Made by a program: the position numbers and the translations under genes
Notes under the pieces: model-generated
The model's database searches: none
What the model was told of the DNA's origin: nothing
What the model saw: only the letters and a program-made list of their open reading frames with translations
Source of the DNA: Paracoccus kondratievae
GTDB taxonomy: Bacteria; Pseudomonadota; Alphaproteobacteria; Rhodobacterales; Rhodobacteraceae
Assembly: GCF_009301415.1 (NCBI RefSeq)
Contig: NZ_CP045072.1
Coordinates: 2,099,001-2,163,000, forward strand
Length of the DNA: 64,000 nucleotides
Direction: 5' to 3'
Shown here: positions 41,470-50,689 of the stretch, piece by piece
Layout: every line of letters starts with the position of its first letter
How positions within the stretch are numbered: the first letter of the stretch is position 1

Positions 41470-43008
41470 ATGAACCTGCGACTGACAAGCTCCGCCCTGG
41501 CACTGGCCGCCATGACTGCTCCGGCTTTTGCTGATGTAACCCCGGAACAGGTCTGGCAGTCTTGGGTCGAGTATTATCAGTCGGTTGGCTATAGCGTGTC
41601 CGAAGGCAAGCGCGAGGCGGCTGGCGATACGCTGACCGTATCCGAAATCACCGTCAAAGGTGGCACTCCGGAAGGACGGGTTGACCTCATCATTCCCCAG
41701 ATCGTGCTGAGCGATATCGGCGATGGCAAGGTCCGCACCGTCTATGCCGATCAGATGACCGGCCAGGTGCATGGCGTTAACCCCGAGGGCACGGAATACG
41801 CTCTGCCCTTTACCATCGACCTGCCCGGCAACACCGCCGTTACCTCGGGTGCGATCGAGGATATGACGCATGAGCTCAACTATCCGACCATCGATATCAC
41901 CCTGAGCTCGATCACGACGGAAGATAAAGAAACCAAACTGCCCGTTAAGATCGGCCTGGCGGATTCGGTCGGCACCATGCACTTTGTCGCAGGCACCCCC
42001 GCAAAGTATGACTATGACGTCAAGACCGGCAAGGTCACCTTTACGGGCGACATCACGTCCGAAGATGACGTGAATGTCAAATTCGACGGCAGCATCGAAG
42101 GCGTCGCAACCTCGGGCGACATGGTCGTCCCCGCCGACGGCATCGCCGACATCAGCAAAGACATGAATGCCGCGCTGAAAGCCGGTCTTGCCATGAACGG
42201 TCTGGCCAAAGCCGGTGCGCTGGCGGTCAGCTTTGAATTCTCGGGCACCGATGAGTACGACCAGCCCACCAGCGGTTCGGGCAAATACGACGGCAAGGGC
42301 CTTGATTTCAGCTTTTCGCTGTCCTCGGAAGGCGTCAGCTATCAGGCCGGCACCGATGCGAACACCTTCGAGCTGGCCAGCAGCAACCTGCCCTTCCCGA
42401 TCAACTACGCCATTGAAAGCAGCAGTTTCGACGTTCAGCTGCCCGCAATGAAGTCGGACGAGGCGCAGCCCTTCAAGTTCACCTATTCGCTGACCGGGCT
42501 GACGCTTGGCGATGCGATCTGGAACCTGTTCGACGCCCAGGGTCAACTGCCGCGCGATCCGGCCACGCTGGATATCGACGTGACCGGCACGATGAAGGTC
42601 ATCAAGGATCTGTTCGATCCGGCCACGATGGCTGACGCAGACATCTCTTCCGACGAGGGTGCCGGCGATATGGCCTCGGACGAGCCGCCCTTCGAACCGA
42701 TCGACCTGACCATCAACCAGGTCGCGCTGAACGCGCTTGGCGCCAAGATCCACGCCGAAGGTGCGCTGAAAGCCCCCGAAAGCGGCGACATGACCACCCC
42801 GGTGGGTGAACTGAACGCCAGCTACGAAGGCGTCAACGGCCTGATCGACAAGCTGAGCACCATCGGGCTGATCCCCGAAGATCAGGCCATGAGCGTGCGG
42901 ATGATGATGGCCATGTTTGCCAAGCCGGTCGGCGACGACAAGCTGGAAACCAAGCTTGAGTTCAAGGAAGACGGCTCGATCTTTGCCAACGGCCAACAAA
43001 TCAAGTAA
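41470..43008 (+). CDS. DUF2125 domain-containing exported protein
   Basis: 512-aa secreted protein with a signal peptide (about 1-21, ending FADV). The rest is rich in beta-strand patterns and in Asp, Gly and Thr. It contains 'QVWQSWVEYYQSVGYSVSEG' near the mature N-terminus and 'GLIPEDQAMSVRMMMAMFAKP' near the C-terminus, both typical of DUF2125 proteins. These are common in Rhodobacteraceae and other alphaproteobacteria but not characterised. The pattern suggests an extended periplasmic beta-structure similar to AsmA/TamB-like or DUF945-like proteins. That similarity is my inference. The gene has its own candidate promoter. Confidence 0.82.
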   Translation: MNLRLTSSALALAAMTAPAFADVTPEQVWQSWVEYYQSVGYSVSEGKREAAGDTLTVSEITVKGGTPEGRVDLIIPQIVLSDIGDGKVRTVYADQMTGQVHGVNPEGTEYALPFTIDLPGNTAVTSGAIEDMTHELNYPTIDITLSSITTEDKETKLPVKIGLADSVGTMHFVAGTPAKYDYDVKTGKVTFTGDITSEDDVNVKFDGSIEGVATSGDMVVPADGIADISKDMNAALKAGLAMNGLAKAGALAVSFEFSGTDEYDQPTSGSGKYDGKGLDFSFSLSSEGVSYQAGTDANTFELASSNLPFPINYAIESSSFDVQLPAMKSDEAQPFKFTYSLTGLTLGDAIWNLFDAQGQLPRDPATLDIDVTGTMKVIKDLFDPATMADADISSDEGAGDMASDEPPFEPIDLTINQVALNALGAKIHAEGALKAPESGDMTTPVGELNASYEGVNGLIDKLSTIGLIPEDQAMSVRMMMAMFAKPVGDDKLETKLEFKEDGSIFANGQQIK

Positions 43009-43103
43009 TCCCGCGCGGCGCGGCACCGACGCGCCCTGAGGGATGCTTTCGCGGGGGTCGGGCATTGTCCGCGCCCCCGCATTCATTTTACAAGGTGAAC
43101 CGC

Positions 43104-44456
43104 ATGTCAGAATTCGACCGACTCGAGACTTTGACGCAGCAGCTGCTGGCTGCGGCGCGCAAGGCGGGCGCCGAGCAGGCGGATGCCGTGGCGCTTGAAG
43201 CTGCCGCCGTCTCGGTCGATGTGCGGGGGGGGCATCTGGAACATGCCGAACGCGCTGAGGGGGTCGAAATCGGCCTGCGCGTGCTGATCGGTGGGCGACA
43301 GGCCTGCGTTTCGGCCTCGGACCGCTCACAGCGCACCATTGAAGAGATGGCCGCGCGGGCGGTTGCCATGGCGCGCGAAGCTCCGGTTGACGATACGCTG
43401 GGCCTTGCCGAACCCGGGCAACTGGCGCGCGACACCGACAACAGCGGGCTGGACCTCTTTGATCACGGCCGCGAGCCGACACCAGAAGAGCTGCAAGAAC
43501 TGGCGCTGCGCGCCGAGGCAGCAGCACTTGCCGTTGATGGTATCTCCAAGATCGAATCCTCTGGCGCCAGCCACTCGCAGCGCCGGATGTGGCTGGCCGC
43601 GACCAACGGTTTCTCGGCTGGCTATGGGCGCAGCGGCCACAGCCTGTCCACAGTTGCAATCACCGGCGAAGGGCTGGCGATGGAGCGGGACTGGGCCGGG
43701 GAAAGCCGTGTTCATGCCGCCGACATGCCCTCGCCCGAGGAAATCGGCCGGCTGGCCGCTGAACGCACCGTCGCCCGGCGCGGCGCAAAGAAACCGCCGA
43801 CCGGAGCCTTTCCTATCCTGTATGATGAACGGGTGGCGTCGGGGCTGATCGGGCATCTGGTCTCGGCGGTGAATGGCGCTGCGGTAGCACGTGGGGCAAG
43901 CTGGTTGCGCGATGCGCTTGGCGAACAGGTGCTGCCCAAGGGCTTTGACCTGCGCGAAGATCCCCACCGGCCGCGCTATGGCTCATCCCGCATCTTTGAC
44001 GCCGAAGGGCTGGCGACCGCGCCCCGGCTGATCGTTGCGGATGGTGTCCTGCAGGGGTGGACGCTGGATCTGGCAACGGCCCGCAAACTGGAAATGGAGT
44101 CGACCGCCAGCGCCATGCGCGGGGCGGGTAGCCCGCCCTCGCCCGGCGTGACCAATCTGGAACTGACCCCCGGTGACCGCTCTGCGCAAGAGCTGATCCG
44201 CGAGATGGGGCGCGGCCTGATCGTCACCTCAATGCTTGGCGCCTCGATCAACGGCACCACCGGCGATTACTCGCGCGGGGCCGGCGGTTTCTGGGTCGAG
44301 AATGGCGAAATCGCCTATCCGGTCAATGAATGCACTATTGCCGGCAACCTGCGCGACATGCTGCTGCGCCTGATTGCGGCAAATGACCTGCATGACTGGC
44401 GGTCGATGCGCGTGCCTAGCCTGCTGGTCGAAGGGATGACCGTTGCCGGCGAGTGA
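43104..44456 (+). CDS. pmbA: Metalloprotease TldD/PmbA family, PmbA-like
   Basis: 450-aa protein of the PmbA (TldE) branch, which forms a heterodimer with TldD and trims unfolded or leader peptides. The N-terminal half has 'ARKAGAEQADAVALEAAAVSVDV', here in shortened form AGAEQADAVALEAAAVSV. The C-terminal half has 'TGAFPILYDERVASGLIGHL', 'TNLELTPGD' and the end segment 'TGDYSRGAGGFWVENGEIAYPV' (shortened: GDYSRGAGGFWVENGEIAYPV minus the first residue). The branch lacks the HExxxH zinc site of TldD, and none is seen here. The ATG at 43104 follows AAGGTGA. It overlaps the next gene by 14 bases. TldD itself is not in the window. Confidence 0.9.
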   Translation: MSEFDRLETLTQQLLAAARKAGAEQADAVALEAAAVSVDVRGGHLEHAERAEGVEIGLRVLIGGRQACVSASDRSQRTIEEMAARAVAMAREAPVDDTLGLAEPGQLARDTDNSGLDLFDHGREPTPEELQELALRAEAAALAVDGISKIESSGASHSQRRMWLAATNGFSAGYGRSGHSLSTVAITGEGLAMERDWAGESRVHAADMPSPEEIGRLAAERTVARRGAKKPPTGAFPILYDERVASGLIGHLVSAVNGAAVARGASWLRDALGEQVLPKGFDLREDPHRPRYGSSRIFDAEGLATAPRLIVADGVLQGWTLDLATARKLEMESTASAMRGAGSPPSPGVTNLELTPGDRSAQELIREMGRGLIVTSMLGASINGTTGDYSRGAGGFWVENGEIAYPVNECTIAGNLRDMLLRLIAANDLHDWRSMRVPSLLVEGMTVAGE

Positions 44457-45264
44457 CCTTGCACTATTGGAGCAAGCCGCGCATGAAGCTGGCGAAATCG
44501 CGCTGCGCTACTGGCGGCGCGAACCGCGCTTTTGGGACAAGGACGGCGGTGCAGGTCCGGTGACCGAGGCCGATCTGGCCGTCAATGAACATCTTGAGCG
44601 ACTGCTGCGCAGCGCACGCCCCGATTACGGTTGGCTTAGCGAAGAAAGCACCGATGACCCGGCCAGGCTTGAGGCCGAGTACTGTTTCATCATCGACCCG
44701 ATCGACGGGACCCGCGCCTTTATCGACGGGCAGACCGGGTTTTCCAATGCGCTGGCACTTGCGCGCGGCGACCAGGTGGTGGCGGGCGTGGTCCATTTGC
44801 CAGCCATGGGCATCACCTATACCGCCTTGGCCGAGGGACCGGCCCTGCGCAACGGCCAGCCTATCGCGCCCTCGGCCCACAGCTTCGAGGGCGCGCATGT
44901 CCTGACCGGCAAGCCCAGCCTAGACCCGGTGCATTGGCGCGGCATAACGCCCCCGCTCAAGCGTGGTTTCCGACCATCGCTGGCCTGGCGGCTGTGCCTG
45001 GTGGCAGAAGGACAGTTCGACGCGGCGCTGTCGACCCGCCCGGCCTGGGAGTGGGATGTGGCGGCGGGCAGCCTTGTCGCCGCCCGTGCCGGCTGTACGG
45101 TCAGCGAATTGTCCGGCACCCCGATGCATTTCAACGCTGCGCGCCCGCTGACCGACGGGCTGGTTGTGGCAGCACCCGCGCTGCACGATCAGTTGCTGGC
45201 CGCCTTGACACCACGCAAAGGACGTTCAGGCAGCCAGCTTGATGCCCCGCCGCACGGCAGCTAA
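44443..45264 (+). CDS. Inositol-monophosphatase/CysQ-like phosphatase
   Basis: 273-aa Mg-dependent phosphatase of the IMPase/FIG superfamily. Metal ligands are seen in 'GWLSEESTDD' (Glu pair), 'FIIDPIDGTRAFIDG' (D-P-I-D-G-T) and 'AWEWDVAAGSLVAARAG' (W-D-x-A-A-G). CysQ-type 3'-phosphoadenosine-5'-phosphate phosphatase and histidinol phosphatase are both possible. The start is TTG at 44443, inside the end of pmbA, with AAGGGATGA upstream. No ATG in this frame precedes the conserved N-terminal helix 'LALLEQAAHEAGEIALRYWR' (19 to 20 residues). Confidence 0.85.
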   Translation: MPASDLALLEQAAHEAGEIALRYWRREPRFWDKDGGAGPVTEADLAVNEHLERLLRSARPDYGWLSEESTDDPARLEAEYCFIIDPIDGTRAFIDGQTGFSNALALARGDQVVAGVVHLPAMGITYTALAEGPALRNGQPIAPSAHSFEGAHVLTGKPSLDPVHWRGITPPLKRGFRPSLAWRLCLVAEGQFDAALSTRPAWEWDVAAGSLVAARAGCTVSELSGTPMHFNAARPLTDGLVVAAPALHDQLLAALTPRKGRSGSQLDAPPHGS

Positions 45265-45321
45265 AAAGGACCAAAGGCCGGAGCCGCTCTGGTCTAGTCC
45301 CGCAGACGACAGGGCGCGAAT

Positions 45322-45867
45322 ATGAGCCGTCTTCCCCCCGCGACCCGCGACCGGCTGGCCGACGCGATCACATTTCATCCGGCCACGGCCGAAGCACGCT
45401 TGCTGCGCGAGGCGCTGGGGCGCTTTGCCACCGGCGTCACCGTCGTTACCACCGCCGACCCGCAGGGCCCGATCGGGATGACGGTGAACAGTTTTTCCAG
45501 TGTCTCGCTTGAGCCGCCGCTGGTCCTGTGGTGCCCGGCCCGCTCTTCGACCCGGCACGACGCGTTTGCCGGGGCCAAGGCATGGTCGGTCCATATTCTC
45601 GGCTCGGAACAGCTGGAAACCTGCCTGCGCTTTACCCGCGGCGGTCGCCAGTTCGAAGGGCTGGAGACCGCCGAAACCGCCGAGGGCGTCCCGGTTATCC
45701 CCGGTGTTGCCGCGCGTTTCGACTGCGCCGCACATGCCGTGCATGAGGCTGGCGATCATTCGGTGCTGATCGGCAGGGTGCTGCGGGTGACCGTGGCCGG
45801 ACCGGGCGACCACCCGCTGGTCTTTGCCGCCGGACGTTTTGGCCAGTTCCAGCCCGACGCAGGCTAA
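45322..45867 (+). CDS. Flavin reductase family protein (FMN-binding split barrel)
   Basis: 181-aa flavin reductase-like protein. The core reads '[19 protein letters not shown]', then '[21 protein letters not shown]' (shortened: [19 protein letters not shown]), where the N-S-F-x-S-V-S-L-x-P-P pattern binds the flavin phosphate. '[11 protein letters not shown]' and '[12 protein letters not shown]' close the barrel. It probably supplies reduced FMN to a partner monooxygenase. No such partner is adjacent. Its stop shares bases with the convergent stop of the DUF2867 fragment. Confidence 0.88.
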   Translation: MSRLPPATRDRLADAITFHPATAEARLLREALGRFATGVTVVTTADPQGPIGMTVNSFSSVSLEPPLVLWCPARSSTRHDAFAGAKAWSVHILGSEQLETCLRFTRGGRQFEGLETAETAEGVPVIPGVAARFDCAAHAVHEAGDHSVLIGRVLRVTVAGPGDHPLVFAAGRFGQFQPDAG

Positions 45868-46205
45868 CCGCACTTTAACCGCCGCAGCAGGGTGCGTACG
45901 ATCAGCCGATACGCCGGTCCTGCAACCAGCATATACGCCCGGCCACAGCGGTTATGCGTCACCACAGATGAAGTGATCGCCAGCTCTGCCCCTTGGGTCG
46001 AAATGCAGGTCATCACATCCAGATGCCGCTGCCGCTCGTTCAGCACCAAAAGGTCGAGTGTGGACTGTTCAACCAGAAAAGAACCCAGCTTTTCAGCCAC
46101 ACGCGCGTTGTCGCCAGGCTCTCGGCCCGACCCGCCGATACGCCGGACCCCGAACCGCACCGAGACCGCATCGCGGATGCGAAAGGTCAGCCTCATCAGC
46201 GGCAA
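45864..46205 (-). CDS. DUF2867-family protein, apparently N-terminally truncated
   Basis: 113 codons from a TTG, or 110 from the ATG at 46196. The sequence matches the C-terminal two thirds of DUF2867 proteins: '[18 protein letters not shown]', '[14 protein letters not shown]' and '[27 protein letters not shown]' (shortened: [21 protein letters not shown]). In full-length relatives about 40 more residues precede the 'LMRLR' segment. Here the frame is closed by TGA at 46227-46229, and I find no continuation in the other frames of the 200 bases upstream. It may be a decayed gene or a short variant. No clear ribosome site. Confidence 0.55.
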   Translation of the reverse strand: MPLMRLTFRIRDAVSVRFGVRRIGGSGREPGDNARVAEKLGSFLVEQSTLDLLVLNERQRHLDVMTCISTQGAELAITSSVVTHNRCGRAYMLVAGPAYRLIVRTLLRRLKCG

Positions 46206-46428
46206 AGGATGGCCGCAGATGTAATTTCATGCTTCAAGCGTGATCGGTGGCTGAAGCCGCCCATCTTTTACTGGTTACGGCAATTCAACTGCTCGCGTGC
46301 AGCCACCAGCGGCACGTTGTGGATCTGATCTGCCTTGCACCATGTCTCGCGTCTCCGTCACTGTGCTGCGGACACCAGCCCAGGTGACGCCGTCGACACA
46401 TAAAACGGACAAACCCCGCAGCCGGGCC

Positions 46429-47079
46429 TTAGCTGCCCTCAAGCGGGGGCAGCGGCTGCGAAAAGATGTCGTCAATGCGTGGCACCGGTGCCGATGAGGT
46501 GGCAATCGCCCGGCCCGGCCCCGACAAGGTGGCGATCTGGCGGGCCAGCTGGGCAATGGCCTGCGACTGGGCGCGAGCTATGGCGGCGGGCCCGTCATTC
46601 GTCAGCGGCACCGATATGTCAAAGCTGCGCGCATGGTTCGCGCCGCCCGCCCCTTCGTTCGAGACGAAATAGCGCCCGCTGAGCCGATAGTTGCCGTCGG
46701 CCTGCGCCAGCGCCTTTTCGACCCGCACCTCAAGCCGGCGCTTGGGCGGCTCGGCCAAAGGCCACGGCTCGGCGATCACCGTGGCGCCGGACAGGTCCGA
46801 GATGCTGCGTGCCAGCGTCTGCGTAAAGGCGCGCTGCGGGGTGTCAGCCCAAAGCTGTTTGGTGTTCGAACGCACCGCCCCGTCTTCGGTCTGCCAGCTA
46901 ACCTCATCGCCCGAGGCATATTGCGGCAGGGACACGTCCTTAAGCTCGGCCGTGCCCAGACGGTCAGGAACGCGCGCGCCGCTGCTTGGCGGATCGATCA
47001 GGTAGCGCGCTGTCTTTTCACCGTTCGAGCAGGCACCAAGCAGGGCGAGGCAGGCGGCAGAAGCAAGGATGAGGCGCAT
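46429..47079 (-). CDS. pqiC: PqiC-like membrane-associated lipoprotein (ABC-type transport auxiliary)
   Basis: 216-aa predicted lipoprotein. The lipobox is LLGAC (Cys about 17) after 'LILASAACLA'. The body has 'KTARYLIDPPSSGARVPD', 'LPQYASGDEVSW' and 'FTQTLARSISDLSGATV', the common pattern of the PqiC/YmbA (DUF330, ABC_trans_aux) family. It acts at the outer membrane and contacts the PqiB needle. It starts one base after the pqiB stop and is the last gene of the pqi operon. Confidence 0.87.
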   Translation of the reverse strand: MRLILASAACLALLGACSNGEKTARYLIDPPSSGARVPDRLGTAELKDVSLPQYASGDEVSWQTEDGAVRSNTKQLWADTPQRAFTQTLARSISDLSGATVIAEPWPLAEPPKRRLEVRVEKALAQADGNYRLSGRYFVSNEGAGGANHARSFDISVPLTNDGPAAIARAQSQAIAQLARQIATLSGPGRAIATSSAPVPRIDDIFSQPLPPLEGS

Positions 47080-47080
47080 C

Positions 47081-49153
47081 TTATCGTCCCAGGATGAAAG
47101 CTTGCGGATTGCGTTCGATGGTGCGCGCCAGACTGCCAAAGGCATTGGCGGCGCGACGCATCTCGCGCATCAGGTTGATGGTTTCGTTATTGAAGCTTGA
47201 CCGTTCGCCATAGGCGGCCATCACGGCATCGGCCCGCGCGGCCAGGGCCTCAAGCCGGGCCGAAAGCTGCGGCAGGCGCTTGGCAGCGTCCGAAACATCC
47301 TGCGCTGCCGTACTGGCCGAGGCCAGCGCCGTATTCAGACTGCCCGCGGCATTGCCGTCGCGCAGATCGTTCAGCAGACCCGAAGCCGCCTGCAGCGTCT
47401 CGGACAGGTTCTTGGGCAGTTGCTCGGCGTCCTCGGTCCCCAGCAGGGCACGGACATCGCGCAGAATACCCTCGGCTTCGTTGCCGATGGCGGCAAAGTC
47501 CACCGCCTCGATCTTGGCGGCGGCGGCGTCTATCTGATCGACCATCGCTGGCACATCGGCAGCGGCCAGCTTGACCGCCTCGGCGGCGGCGGCAGCTTCG
47601 TCCACCATGCGGCGCACCTGACCGACCGCGCCGGATTCGCGCAACTCGGTGGTGACCTGACGGATCTCGCCCGCAGCGGCCTGCGCATCCTGAAGTGTTC
47701 CGCGCAAAGCAGCAGGAATGGCGCGGGTGTCTTCGCTGCTGGCGATGGCGGTGATGCTGTTCATCATGTCGGTGGCGGACTTCAGCGCCTCTTCGATCGG
47801 CAGATCGCCAACCCGGGCAAGGAAGCCCTGTGCAGTCTCGCTGAAATCCGAAATATCGCCCGGCACCGAAGGGATGATCGGATAGGGCTCGCCCGAGCGG
47901 TCAAGCTCGGCCGGGGCGGCCTCGGACAGCGAGACCAGTTCCACCTGCAGCGAGGTACCAAAGAATCCGGCGCTGGCGACCCGCGCACGCAGCCCCGCCT
48001 GAACCTGACGGGCAAGGAAGTCCAGCGCGTCTTCATGTGGCGCGTCCTCGGACAGGCCCAGACGGGTGGGGTTGATGACCAGCGTCACCTCTTGCTCGAC
48101 ATGTTCGCGGCCCTGATCGTCGGTAATGATCCGCGCCGCCAGATTGCTGACATGGCCGACCGTCAGGCCCATGAACTGTACATTCGCGCCCTTATCCAGC
48201 CCTTTGACCGATTCACCAACACGCATGAGAACGCGCAGCGCGGTTGAGTCGTCCTCGGCCAGCTTGTTCGCCTGCGCGGTGGCCTGATCGGTTTGCAGGG
48301 TAAAGACATGCCCGTCCTCGACCGGTCGCCCGCCCGAAGTCAGGGTGGCGAACTCGGCCCCGCCTTGCAGCACCGACGCCAGCGAGTTTACATTCAGCGA
48401 CAGACCCTGCGCCCCAAGCGAAACGGAAAAGCCCGAGGTATCCCAGAACACCGTATTGGTGGTCAGCCGCTTGTCATGGGGTGCGGCGATAAAGACATCG
48501 GCCAAAACGGATTCATCAGTTTCGGACAGGCGCAGGTTCTGCATCTGCCCGACCGGCAGGCCACGGAACATCACCGGCGCGCCCTCGGTCATACCGCGCG
48601 AACGTTCCGCCGACAGCACGATCCAGGTGCCTTTCTCGCCAAAGCTGGTCAGCGGCGGCTTGTCGAGCCCCTGGAACCGGGTCTGCGGGTCGTCCGGTTT
48701 GTCATCCCAGAACCCTTCGATAAAGGCACCGGTCAGCACCGTATCCAGTCGCGAAATCCCCTGCGCCGAGACCTGCGGCCGCACGATCCAGAACTGTGCC
48801 TCTTTGTCGATGAAAGGGGCAAGGTCCTTGTCCACGCGCATATTGACCAGAACCTGCTGAAGATCGTCGGTAAAGCGCACCGATTCGACCTTGCCAACGG
48901 TGATCTCGCGGAACTTCAGCGCCGTCTCACCGGGAGTGATGCCGGTTGCATCCTTGAACGCGACCGAGATCAACGTGCCGCGGCTGGCAATCATGTTCCA
49001 GCCAACGCCCAGCGTGACAATCAGCGCCAGAATGGGCACCAGCCAGATCAGCGGCAGGCCGGGTCGCACCGGACGAGCGGCGGGCTTGCGGGCAGGATCA
49101 GCAGGTTTCAGCGGGGTATTGTCGCTTTGCGTGGGCGAAGGCCTGTCCGTCAT
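47081..49153 (-). CDS. pqiB: Intermembrane transport protein PqiB (MCE-domain)
   Basis: 690-aa MCE-family protein that forms a periplasmic tube for lipid transport. One N-terminal membrane helix (about 33-53, after a Pro/Arg-rich cytosolic tail) is followed by three MCE domains. These begin at 'LISVAFKDATGITPGETALKF' (shortened: VAFKDATGITPGETALKF), 'TWIVLSAERSRGMTEGAPVMF' (shortened: SRGMTEGAPVMFRGLPVG) and 'LRVLMRVGESVKGLDKGANV' (20 residues). A long alpha-helical C-terminal region (about 480-650), rich in Ala, forms the needle. The next upstream genes encode two PqiA-type membrane proteins. The length is larger than E. coli PqiB (546 aa) because of the longer helical tail. Confidence 0.92.
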   Translation of the reverse strand: MTDRPSPTQSDNTPLKPADPARKPAARPVRPGLPLIWLVPILALIVTLGVGWNMIASRGTLISVAFKDATGITPGETALKFREITVGKVESVRFTDDLQQVLVNMRVDKDLAPFIDKEAQFWIVRPQVSAQGISRLDTVLTGAFIEGFWDDKPDDPQTRFQGLDKPPLTSFGEKGTWIVLSAERSRGMTEGAPVMFRGLPVGQMQNLRLSETDESVLADVFIAAPHDKRLTTNTVFWDTSGFSVSLGAQGLSLNVNSLASVLQGGAEFATLTSGGRPVEDGHVFTLQTDQATAQANKLAEDDSTALRVLMRVGESVKGLDKGANVQFMGLTVGHVSNLAARIITDDQGREHVEQEVTLVINPTRLGLSEDAPHEDALDFLARQVQAGLRARVASAGFFGTSLQVELVSLSEAAPAELDRSGEPYPIIPSVPGDISDFSETAQGFLARVGDLPIEEALKSATDMMNSITAIASSEDTRAIPAALRGTLQDAQAAAGEIRQVTTELRESGAVGQVRRMVDEAAAAAEAVKLAAADVPAMVDQIDAAAAKIEAVDFAAIGNEAEGILRDVRALLGTEDAEQLPKNLSETLQAASGLLNDLRDGNAAGSLNTALASASTAAQDVSDAAKRLPQLSARLEALAARADAVMAAYGERSSFNNETINLMREMRRAANAFGSLARTIERNPQAFILGR

Positions 49154-49155
49154 TC

Positions 49156-49803
49156 CTAGTCCTTGCGGCTGCGCAGCGGTAAGCCGCGCCAGATCAGTCT
49201 TGGATCAAAACTTTGCGCGGAAAGCATGGTGAAGGCAACTGACAGCGCGAATGAGACAGCTGCCGGTCCCGGATGGATCGAGGCAACAAAGCCAAGCTGC
49301 ACCAGAGCCGACAGGATCGCGACGACAAAGACGTCGATCATCGACCAGCGGCCAATGAATTCGACCACCTCATAAAGATGCAACCGCTTATGCGCCGCGC
49401 TTACCGTTGCCGGCCGCCCCGCGACCAGCGCCAGCCAGCTGATGGAGACAAATTTGGCGATCGGCACGATGATCGAGGCGATAAAGACAATCGCCGCAAC
49501 ACCATAGTTGCCATAATGCATCAGATCGACCACCCCACCCAGAATGGTGGATTCGCTGCTGCCCTTGATCCCGCCCAAGGTTGAGGTCTTGAGCATCGGG
49601 AACATGTTCGCCGGAATGTAAAAGATGAATCCGGCCACCAGCCAGGCCCAGACCGCGTTCAGACAGCGCCGGTCAGGCGGCAGCAGCTCTGCGCCGCAAC
49701 GCTGGCAGATCGCCTCGCCTTCCGGCCAGACCCGGCCGCAGCTGCGGCAGCCAACCAGCCCGGCGCGATGGGCGGTCAGGATCGGTCCGTCATGCGTGCT
49801 CAT
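49156..49803 (-). CDS. pqiA: PqiA-type membrane protein, second half-size copy
   Basis: 215-aa inner-membrane protein with a zinc-ribbon-like start, 'LVGCRSCGRVWPEGEAICQRCG' (C-x2-C and C-x2-C, about 17-36; shortened: CRSCGRVWPEGEAICQRCG). About four hydrophobic segments follow, with 'FIFYIPANMFPMLKTSTLGG' and 'WSMIDVFVVAILSALVQLG', which are PqiA signatures. E. coli PqiA is one protein with two such halves. Here the halves are separate genes, and this one corresponds to the C-terminal half. It overlaps the first half gene by four bases and lies two bases before pqiB. Confidence 0.9.
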   Translation of the reverse strand: MSTHDGPILTAHRAGLVGCRSCGRVWPEGEAICQRCGAELLPPDRRCLNAVWAWLVAGFIFYIPANMFPMLKTSTLGGIKGSSESTILGGVVDLMHYGNYGVAAIVFIASIIVPIAKFVSISWLALVAGRPATVSAAHKRLHLYEVVEFIGRWSMIDVFVVAILSALVQLGFVASIHPGPAAVSFALSVAFTMLSAQSFDPRLIWRGLPLRSRKD

Positions 49804-50480
49804 GCGCGGATCTCGGGCGTCATTTCGCGCCCGTCCGTGGCAACACCGGCGTCCTCGATGGCGTCCCAGATGGTCGCAGCACTGGTAAAGGCGTTGCTGG
49901 CCGCATTGACCACGATCAGCCCGCAAAAGGCCCAGAAGGCCGGGCCGAAACTGATATTTGCCAGCCCGCCCACCTTGACCAGCGCAAGCGCCGTGCCGAT
50001 GACAAAGATCTCGGCCATGGACCACGGCCTCAGCGCCTCGGACAGGCGAAAGGCCGGGACGGCATGGGCATAGGGCGGGCGTCTGCGTGACAGGGGCCAA
50101 AGCGTATAGACCAAAAGCACCGCCCGCAGCACCGGAAGCCCGATGATCGAGCCAAGCAGCGCCACCGTCAGCGGCATCAGCCAGCCGTGGGAAAAGGCCA
50201 GCGCCACCCCGAAAAGCGAGGTCTGGTTGCCAAACCCCATGCGCGAGATTTCCAGGAACGGAAAGAACACCGCCCCGACCATCAGCACCAGCGAGGTAAA
50301 GGACAGCGCAATGATGCGGGTAAAGGCACCTGCGCGCGGACTGGCCAGCACGGTATTGCAGCGTATGCAGCGCGCAGTTTCGCCCGGCTCAAGCTCGCGC
50401 TCGATATGCAGCGCGTCGCAGCGCGGGCAGGCAATCAGCCCCGCGCCGGTGGTCAGATCATATGTGCCTTCGCTCTGCAT
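49800..50480 (-). CDS. pqiA: PqiA-type membrane protein, first half-size copy
   Basis: 226-aa inner-membrane protein, also with a zinc-ribbon-like start: 'IACPRCDALHIERE' and 'GETARCIRCNTVLASPR' (about 16-46). About four hydrophobic segments follow, including 'VLMVGAVFFPFLEISRMGFG' and 'LRPWSMAEIFVIGTALALVK', the latter the PqiA 'WSM' signature. The ATG at 50480 is preceded by GACGGA. Earlier in-frame starts are not family-like. It is the first gene of the operon pqiA-pqiA-pqiB-pqiC. A 270-base AT-rich gap separates it from motB on the other strand. Confidence 0.88.
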   Translation of the reverse strand: MQSEGTYDLTTGAGLIACPRCDALHIERELEPGETARCIRCNTVLASPRAGAFTRIIALSFTSLVLMVGAVFFPFLEISRMGFGNQTSLFGVALAFSHGWLMPLTVALLGSIIGLPVLRAVLLVYTLWPLSRRRPPYAHAVPAFRLSEALRPWSMAEIFVIGTALALVKVGGLANISFGPAFWAFCGLIVVNAASNAFTSAATIWDAIEDAGVATDGREMTPEIRA

Positions 50481-50610
50481 TCCGTCAGAATATCGGGCCG
50501 CCGCCGCTGCGCAAGACGCGACAGAAGCGTGACAGAAGCGATTCGGCACCGGTGACATTGGCGCACCAGGCCACCCGCGCAGGGCCCAATAACATAACAC
50601 GGCATGGCAG

Positions 50611-50683
50611 ACATGATATTTAAAAGAAATCATGTACTTGAACGCGCCCTCATCACCCCACATGCAGGAAATACATGGTATTT
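50611..50683. promoter_or_regulatory. Two inverted repeats in the pqi/mot intergenic region
   Basis: ACATGAT (50611-50617) and ATCATGT (50629-50635) form a 7-base inverted repeat around an A-rich 11-base centre. AAATAC-ATG-GTATTT (50669-50683) is a second perfect dyad. Both lie in an AT-rich pocket of about 120 bases between the divergent pqi operon and motB. They are possible operators for either direction. Confidence 0.4.
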
Positions 50684-50689
50684 GAAGCG

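Noticed and set aside
41434..43659. 741-codon minus-strand frame opposite the DUF2125 gene and pmbA
   Set aside because: Translation is rich in Asp/Gly/His/Gln typical of antisense of the DUF2125 protein. The plus-strand genes have starts, ribosome sites and domains.
46230..46428. Gene in the gap between the DUF2867 fragment and pqiC
   Set aside because: Short frames on both strands lack ribosome sites and family patterns. No strong hairpin with a T-run was found either.
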